DNA from: Dunaliella salina
Lineage: Eukaryota; Chlorophyta; Chlorophyceae; Chlamydomonadales; Dunaliellaceae
Length of the DNA stretch: 10,614 bases
NCBI GenBank assembly: GCA_002284615.2
Contig: MU069941.1
Location: 57,167 to 67,780 of the forward strand
Direction: 5' to 3'
The position numbers and the translations under genes are program-made. Below are positions 1-8,200 of the stretch, in pieces. The notes beneath the pieces were generated by a model. The model had not been told where the DNA came from and searched no databases. It saw nothing but the letters and a program-made list of their open reading frames with translations. Every line of letters begins with the position of its first letter. Position 1 is the first letter of the stretch.

Positions 1-2151
1 CAGGTGAGAAAAAAAGCAAGAGCAGTGGTGCGGCCTTCATAACAACAACAGTACCATCCTGTCTTGCGTTGTGACTTTGTGCGCACCGTGGGGGTCGCAT
101 CTCTTCATAGGCAGCCCCAGTGTCCCCCCATTCCACAATCTCGACTTGACGCAGGAAAGATAGCTGCGCCAGCTGGCGCTTCCGCTTTGTATCCTGCAAG
201 CGCACGCACACAGAGCGCCCATGTCTGCTCCATGATTTAGCTCAAGCAAGCCCTCTGGAGGCTTTCCATGGAGTTCACGCCTGCATGCTACACCTCCTTG
301 ATTTGTGTTGGAAGCCGCCTGTTTTGCCAACACTTTGGTGTGCCCTAGGAAGCAGCAGCCTGGACTTTTTGCTGGAGGAAAACATGCTATCTGACATTCC
401 AATGAAGTGCACAGGGGAAGTTCCGATGGTTGGCACACAGTCATCAAGCATTCCCTTCGCCGGCTGCGCAATAGATGCAACACACAGGGTGTAGAACAGG
501 GGGGGGCTTTGCAGAATGTGGACATGGGATCGCCAAACGGAATGGGCACTGAGGCGTTCGCGCCAGTGATTGAAGTGCCTCGTGCACTCTGTGATTGCCA
601 TTGTGTTAGTTAATGAAATGATGTGCTTCTCTGGCAAGAGGTCAGAGCTTTGGCATATGCATCAGAGTCATCTGGGGCTCAAGGCATCAGTGTGCTTCAT
701 GCAGCTTTGGTATTTGCGCCCATGATTAGGGATCGGCATATAGCGCTATATGGGCCAAACCTATGGCGCTATATAGCGCTATACCGACCTATAGATCGGC
801 ATATAGCGCTATATCCCAAAAGCATATAGCGCCATATAACGCTGTATAGCGCTATGTGCCAACGCCGATCCCTACCTATGATGTCTAGCTAGCCCTGTAG
901 GGCCCATGGTGCCAGGCGCAGAGCAGGCCAGGTGAAGGACCCAGAGCCTTGCCTAGCAGTCATGCGTTTTGACTGACGGGGCTCCTTCCTTGCAAACCTT
1001 GTCGGCATAGGAATTAGAGCCCAGAGCTCCCTCCTTCTCTCCTCTACCTGCTTAAATCCTCACTCGTGCCAAGTTTACATGCTGGAACATTTGCGATTGC
1101 ATGTTTTTCTCACCTGCTGGAAAGCACGCTTTTGCACATATGAGCTGCATAGCGAAATTGCTGCAACACGTGCAATGCATTCCTTAATTGCCTGCTGTAA
1201 ACCTGCTATCATACCCCTTAGTTGCCTGCTGACACGCTTTGCCATTGCATTCCTTAGTCGCTGCATGCATAGCTTGCAATTGCAGGGTTCAGTCCTGTGG
1301 CATTTCCTTGGCATACCTTGTGCACCAGGCAGCAGATTCCAGAGCCAAGTGCTTGTGCACAGCACAAACAGCCACACAATGCTTCTACGCACCTCCAGCA
1401 GGGGGAAATTGTGCACCGCCTCTGGCAGGCTGGTGCCGGCCTGGCCGGCGTTTGCACCCCCAGCATCACTGCTTTTGTTGGGCATGATGGGCATGATGTG
1501 CTGCCCACGTACGAGCATAGCGTCCCAGCACATGGCACGGATGCGAGCTGCAGTGACCTGCATATTGTAGTAGCAGAAGTAGTAGCAGTAGTAAGGAATA
1601 GAAGTAGAGAAACAGCAGTAGTTACAGTAGTAGAAGTGGCATGCACGTGCCAGCAAGTGTCAACACAATCAAGGTTGGAGCATGCATTGTGAAGGACACT
1701 GAAGTGTGCAGCATAAGCATAGTATCCCAGCACATGGCACGGATCTGCACGGCAGTGACCTGTGCCAAGGGGCATGCATGCGCGAGAAAAAAAAAGGTCC
1801 ATGGCAAGTAGCTGACAGAGTTCAGAAGTGCTGATGTTGGAACCTTTAGTGGCATGCATGTGCTAGCAAGTGTCAACGCGAAGAAGACTGAAACAGACAG
1901 TGTGAAGGGCACTGATGTGTGCAGCACAAGCATGGCATCCCAGAACATGGCACGGATCCGCGCTGTAGTGACCTGTACCATGTGGCAAGTGCATATGCCA
2001 GCGTGTGTCCAACATAACCAGCATTGAAGCACACAATGTGAAGGACAGTGATTTGTCCACATGGTGCAGGTCACTACACGGATCCACGCCGCAGTGACCT
2101 GCACCAAGTGGCAAGCATATGCCAGCAGGTGTCAACAGCACACTTGACATA

Positions 2152-2244
<93 letters not shown>

Positions 2245-5200
2245 TACAAGATTGAAGCACACAATGCAAAAGAAATTGAAGTGTGCAGCAGTGAACAGCT
2301 TGCAGAGGCATGCATGATCGTGCAAATGAGTGACTCACAGACATTCAGGTGCACATAAGGAATGACAGGGGATCTATCACAATGCATACTAGATACACAT
2401 ATGTTGTGTGCTGCAGCGACCTGCACCCAAAACCACGCATGCTCAAGTGAAAGGGTACATGGCAGGTACCTGACAGAGTTAAAAGGGGTGTTGACGTTGG
2501 GATTTAGACTGTAAAGTTTCCCAGCATCCGCTTCGACAGGTATGCATGTAGTCATCAGAAATCAGCAGGTACAGGAGCAGCAGCAGTCCTTGGGCGTGCC
2601 CATCCAGAAGAATGGCCTGAGGCAAGGGTGCACTCGGGAGTGCAGGCACCTGAAACACTTTTTCGTGCTGCAGCTTTCCATTACCATGCTTGTCATACGT
2701 GGACTCCCTGGAGACTCCTGCTACAACATGTGTGAGAATCTGTAAGGCCAGAAGCCTGCTGTTTTGGCCTCTGCCTCAGAATCATGTGCGATGTCGTTGC
2801 CAGAAGTGTCCAAGCAATACAAGCAAGAAGTTCCTGTGGGGGGGCCCAGCTGCTGCTGCGCACCTCCGTGATGAGGACCCCCTGTTGGAAGGACACATCG
2901 CTGTCCTGTACAACGAAAGAAGGCGTACTCCCCGGCTTGCCTGCAAAATTTCCTATTGTGAGGATACATGCATACTGTGTGTCGCTGCGCACCTCCATGA
3001 TGAGGCCCTCCTGCGCAGCAACCACACGGCTGTCCTTCACAGCGGCATCCGCCTTTGCCTTGAGCTCTTTCAAGAGGGCGCGGTCAATGATGAAGTCTGT
3101 GCGTGGCACCTGTGTAGAAAAGGACAGACAGAAGGAAAAATTGAGGGGAGGACTGCTCCTTCAGGAAGGCACAGCCAATGATGGAGTCTGTACGCGGCAC
3201 CTGTGTAGGAAAGGACAGACAGAAGGACACACTGTTGGACAAACAGACGGAGAGAACAGACTGATGGAAGGACAGCTCCTTCAAATCTTGAAGGGCACGG
3301 TCAATGATGAAGTCTGTACGCGGCACCTGTGTAGAAAAAGACAGACAGAAGGACACAGTGTAGGACAAACAGACGGAGAGAACAGACTGATGGAAGGACA
3401 GCTCCTTCAAATCTTGAAGGGCACGGTCAATGATGAAGTCTGTACGCGGCACCTGTGTAGGAAAGGACAGACAGAAGGGCACACTGTCGGACAACGGGCA
3501 GAAGGAAAGGCCCTTCCTTTCAAAAGGAGGGCACAGTCAACAACGATAAAACCTGCATGTGTTACCTGTGTTGGACGGATAAAATAGATAAAAGGACAGA
3601 CTGTAGAACAGACAGGCAGGAGGACAGACTGTAGTGCAGGCAGGAGGACAGCTCCTTCAGGAGTGCACAGTCAATGATGAATCCTGTGCAATCCACCTCT
3701 GTAGGACAGGACACCCACCAAAAAGCTTTCATCCCTTGCGCACAGAACACTGGTTGTGCAGTACTAGGCTGAGTCGCACTATTGGAGTTCAATCGGCTGC
3801 ATAGCTGCTTTGAGTAAAAGCAGGTTTCACCTTGGCCAAACATGGGAACAATTAAAATCAGTCGGAGCATAATACTAGGCTGCAGAACACAATTGGTGGT
3901 CGAATTGGCTGCATGGCTGCTACTCAAACACGGAAAAGCAGTGTCTATTTCCCTGGATATGTTTTTTGTCCCTGAAGCTATGCTTACCCATCGTCCTGTG
4001 TTGAAAGAAGCCATGCGGAGTACTATATGATCGACGTTCTGAAGCAGGCAACAATCTCCTTATCTGGCCTGAGAATTTCCAAGCACTGCCACAGCATGGG
4101 CTGCAAGAAGCAATACTCAGCTCGCTTCTTAAGGTTGCTCTTTTTCTACATTAACAAATTTCCACATCTTGATGGCAGCCCCATGAAAACGTGTAAGCTG
4201 CTCTTCACCTCAAACATGAAGCACAAGAGAAACTCTGGGCTGACCTTCACCTCAAACATCAAGTGGGAGAGGTTTTGCGATGCATAGACTGGAGCACACT
4301 GTGACAGGGTCTGCACAACAATAGAAAGACTCCTGTAGGCATTTTTTTTCGCTGCAACAGCAGACATAGATGAGCTTCCTTGCATGCTTCCATTCATTCC
4401 TTGTCCATTGTTGTGAAAAATAGGGCGAGTCAATCCCACAATTTTGGTGTCAGGGAATTGTTCACGTTCTGTGCAATGCATGGTCACTTATTTGTGCGTG
4501 ATGCATTGCCTGCTGATCCTGCACCTGGGGGCTCATGGCTGCCCTCCAAAGGGTCTATTTGCTACCTGAGCGCATTGGTGATGCTGGTGCTGGCTCATTG
4601 CAGGGAGTGTGTGAAACAGCTTGCTCATGCACTGCTTCTTGTGCGTTGCTTGTGGGCCAGGGCAAGGCGGAACAGGGGGGATTATTTTTTTAGTACGTTA
4701 CAACCTGTTGACATGTTGAGTCTCAAGATGTTTAAACTTTGAAACTCTTATCAAACATGTGTTGCCAAAGCTGATACTCATCAAAACAAGCCTGTCACAT
4801 CCTGTCACATCCCCCTCCGTCCCCCTTGCAAGTGCTGACTTTAAAGCCACTTGCAAGAGTTGAATTTCAAGCTTGACAGACAACCGTCTCGCCCTAGACG
4901 GACAACCATCTTGCCGTAGACGGACAAACGTCTTGCAAGTGCAGACTTCAACCCCCCCTGCAAGTGTTGACCTTTGCCTTTCTGCAAGTGTTGACTCAAC
5001 CCCATTGCAAAGGTTGACTTCATCACCCCTTGCAAGTCTAAACTTTAAAGGTGAACCCACCCTTGCAAGCGTTGACTTAAAACATGAACAGCCCTTGCAG
5101 CTGAGCCGTGGCAGACACCGCATTGCCCCACATTCTGCACAAGCATACCTTCTCAAGGTCCGGCACACTTTGATTCCTTGCGACACATTCCGCCAAAGCA

Positions 5201-8200
5201 TCTTGCAGCGCGCGCAGTCTTTTCTCAATAGGAGGTCCTCCAGGAGCAGGCTGCATAGTTTGCAAAGACAGCTTTTCAGCATGTGAGACTGCACAATCAA
5301 ACATCTGAAGGCAGAAATTCAGCATGTGAGGCTGTACACTAAAACATCCAAAGGCAGAAATTCATTAAGTGAGGCTGTACAATCCAACATCCAAAAGAAA
5401 GCATTTCAGCATGTAAGGCTGTACAATCAAACATCCAAAAGGCAGCACTCCAATATGCGAAGCGGCACGATCAAATGTCCAAAGGCAGTGATTCAGCATG
5501 CGAGGCTGCACAATCAAGTATCCAAAAGCATTGATTCAGCACGGAAGGCTGCACAATCAAACATCCAAAGGCAGCAACACAGCATGTGAGGCTGCACATT
5601 CAGACATCCAAAGGCAGCAATTCAGCACAAGAGACTGAACAATCAAACTTCCAAAACCAGCAATTCAGCATGTGGGGCTGTGCAACCAGTTATCCAAGGC
5701 AGTACTGTATTGGTATGCATTTTGCATCTCAAAAGTTTTAAGGATTATTAATTCTCTTGTCTGTATTTGCTGTTATCTAGCAGAGGTGCAACAGAGCTTG
5801 TCAGCAGACGGAAGCAGGCGTGAAGCTCAAGCTTGGAGCAGAGAAGGCAGCCAACAAAGCAATGACAATCAAGGATTACGCACGAGCACTTTGCATCAAA
5901 GCCAAAAGGCACACATACTTCTGAAAGCACGCATGCGTTTTGAGGCACCTACGATATTGATGCGAAGTGCAACAGGGAGCTCAGGCGGCAAACAAGCTGC
6001 AATGTGCCAGATGAAGGCATGCACACTTTTTGGAGGCACGCAATTTATCATTTGGTGCAAAGTGCAGCAGGGAGCTCAGGCAGCAAATAATAACTGCAAT
6101 GTGTCGGGTGAAGGAACGCATACTTATTGGGGGCACACATTTCAATTAGCGGTGCGAGGTGCAGCAGGGGCTGCTAGTGGCATTCAAGCTGCGATGTGTC
6201 AGGTGAAGGCACACATGCTTATTGGGGGCACATATTCTATCAATACTGCAAAGTGCATCAGGGGCTTGAGGTGGCAATCAAGCTGCAATGTGTTGATGAG
6301 GCCAGTGCTCAATAGCACCAAGCCCCAGATGCTTCAGCCTACTCGCTCACCCCTAAAGGTCCCCAGCGGCAGACGCCCACTGCCGAAGCCTTATGCACGA
6401 TCATTCTGAGGAGCTGCACACAGATTTTTGATTTTAGTATTCTATCTGGGCTCAATACTATCCAAGTAAGTGCCCTGTAGCTTCGCAACAAAGCCACAGC
6501 AAATCAAACACTCACCCCTGGTCTCTGCCTGGCGGCATTGCTGGTGGGCCGAGATGCAGCAGCACTCTCCGCCTCCCCTGCCTCTCCCTCTTCATCGAAT
6601 GCGTCAGCATCTTGCACACCTGGCACCACCAGGGAGCCCATGCTGCTGACCTCCTGCACATCAGATTCAATGTCAAGTAAGAGACATCTCAGGAAAGTGA
6701 ACGCACTTCCACACATGACTCTAGTCCGTGGACAGAATGATGTGCGACACAATTGCTTGCGCAAGCAAAGCAAGCACCCCCAGGGAGTGAGAGAGACACA
6801 CTGCTGAGCTTCTGCATCTGAAGTTAAGTTTGCGACGCTGCATGATGCATGTAACACCATACAGGATGCTTAGACTCTAAATCAGAGCCCGGGACACATA
6901 CAGCACATTGCTGCGAGCACCACAAGGGGTGCCCATCTCAAGAATGCATACGTTTGACCAAGGCACAGGTACTCAAAAGGAGCAAAAAGGCCGGAACTTC
7001 AGCTCACCTGGTCAGCGATGTGCTGGGCATAAAGGGCCTGTCTATTACCATTAGGAAAAAAAGCAAAACAAGACCAAGACTCCATAACTCTACACTTATG
7101 TTAAAATGGAAATTTAGCTCACCTGGTCTGTGATGTGAGCCATGATGAGCAGCCGGAAAGTGAAGATGGAGCCGTCATGGCCACAAGAGACCAAGTAGCG
7201 CCCCCTGCACACACATCATAACCACAACCCCAAAAGGGGATGGAGACCATGGGGAAAATGGTGGCGCTGAAGATGGAGCCGTCATGGCCACAAGAGACGA
7301 GATAGCGCCTACTTCCCGCTGCTCCAGGGTCCAGCCAACTGCTCACTGCTCCAGGCAGTGCCCGCTCCACGTAGAAAAGTGCAAAGCAGGCATACAGGAA
7401 GGTAGACAGTGAAGTCGCATTGGGGTCAGCTGGCCAATGTGCCAGACATGCTCTTTCACGTTGTTATTTCTCAAATCTGACTATTTCAATCGTTGTCATT
7501 TTGAATAACATAACCTTTGTCAAAGAATGATGAAAATGAGAGGACCTCACGTCACTCTTCTGGCCTCAGATCACCCCAAAAACAACTCACAGCTCCACCC
7601 TGGAATCATTTACTACCAAATTTTTTCACAACTCTTTTGACATGATAACATCTTACATATTCAAAAAAAAGGAGGACTGCGAAGGACATCGAATTTTGAC
7701 CTGTTTGGTACCCCTTTGGCTAGATTTCCTCAGATGGAGATTTTTTGAGATTTTCTCTAAGGGAAATGGCTGGAATTCTGTATCTCACCAACCATTGTCT
7801 ATCCACTCCATTTTTTTTGCAATGATATCCTTTCGTTACAAGGAATCCAAATGAATAAAATTTGGTGGAATTGGTAATCCATAATGGAGATTTGGTGGTA
7901 AAAACTAGGGTTCATGCCGTGGCTGATTTGGCATGGTCTCCCCAACCGGCAGTTTACAAACTTTACTGCACTATAGGAAAAGGAGGTCAAGTTTGAAGGC
8001 TGCCGTTTAGGGAGAACATATACTGGGAGCAAGCAAAGACCACCCGGTTTTGGGCCTCAGCTGACCCCTCTGGTAAAGTCGCTGCGCCAGGGCTGCAGCA
8101 CACCAGGCAAGCACAGCGCAGGAGGCAGGAAGTGCGCGTGTATTAACATGTAAGCAGAAATTGCAGACAGTAGAAGACGGATAGCACCGCAGATCAGGTT

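Larger units (their letters stand above)
1512..2425 (-). repeat. Boundary-derived tandem copies upstream of the CWDAM exon
   Basis: The sequence around the acceptor of exon 1393-1557 recurs upstream. Boundaries equivalent to 1557 occur at 1759, 1972, 2098 and 2420, each CAG followed by GTCACT or GTCGCT. Copies two and three still encode IRAMCWDTML and IRAMFWDAML; later ones decay. Exon similarity lasts about 48 nt and then ends. Spacing is 202, 213, 126 and 322 nt, the last including the (CA)44 tract. Copies at about 1747-1850 and 2406-2510 also share a downstream CTGACAGAGTT element. None has a recognisable donor. Confidence 0.75.

Noticed and set aside
1..30. Plus-strand donor CAG/GTGAGA at the window start
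   Set aside because: A single consensus-like site with no plus-strand exon to its left in view; the coding evidence here is on the other strand.
293..471. Exon-like minus-strand block (PAKGMLDDCVPTIG... and an alternative frame)
   Set aside because: The acceptor near 471 is good, but two frames are equally open. The possible donor (GTGTAG) leaves two bases, which does not fit the phase-0 start of exon 87-193.
1075..1656. 193-codon minus-strand open frame read as a single-exon gene
   Set aside because: It includes the pyrimidine tract, the CWDAM exon and an intron. Splice sites and the family pattern explain it better as exon 1393-1557 plus intron.
2572..2717. Possible EF-hand exon (YDKHGNGKLQHEKVF)
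   Set aside because: It lacks the acidic residue at loop position 12, and the flanking exons already join without it. Kept only as an intronic frame.
2784..3587. 267-codon plus-strand open frame
   Set aside because: It runs through the 126-bp array, whose period is divisible by three, and so stays open artificially. Its peptide is a 42-residue repeat antisense to the better-supported minus-strand exon.
4014..4025. Gene end (stop at 4023-4025) followed at once by a new ATG at 4014
   Set aside because: A frame from CCCATGCTGTGG ends here and an ATGGCT follows, but a nine-base intergenic gap is implausible in a nuclear genome and no terminator or poly(A) signal is seen.
3988..4631. Three short exon-like frames (3988-4038, 4251-4310, 4566-4631)
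   Set aside because: The splice sites are usable and the frames are in phase 0. However, DLEK of exon 5149-5304 and VPRTDFIID of exon 2993-3109 are expected to be adjacent in the protein.
5283..5712. CRISPR array
   Set aside because: The 43-bp units are contiguous with no unique spacers and sit in a eukaryotic intron.
5672..6409. 245-codon plus-strand open frame
   Set aside because: It spans the end of the 43-bp array and the whole 95-bp array. It has no domain, and it is antisense to a splice-bounded exon at 6351-6413.
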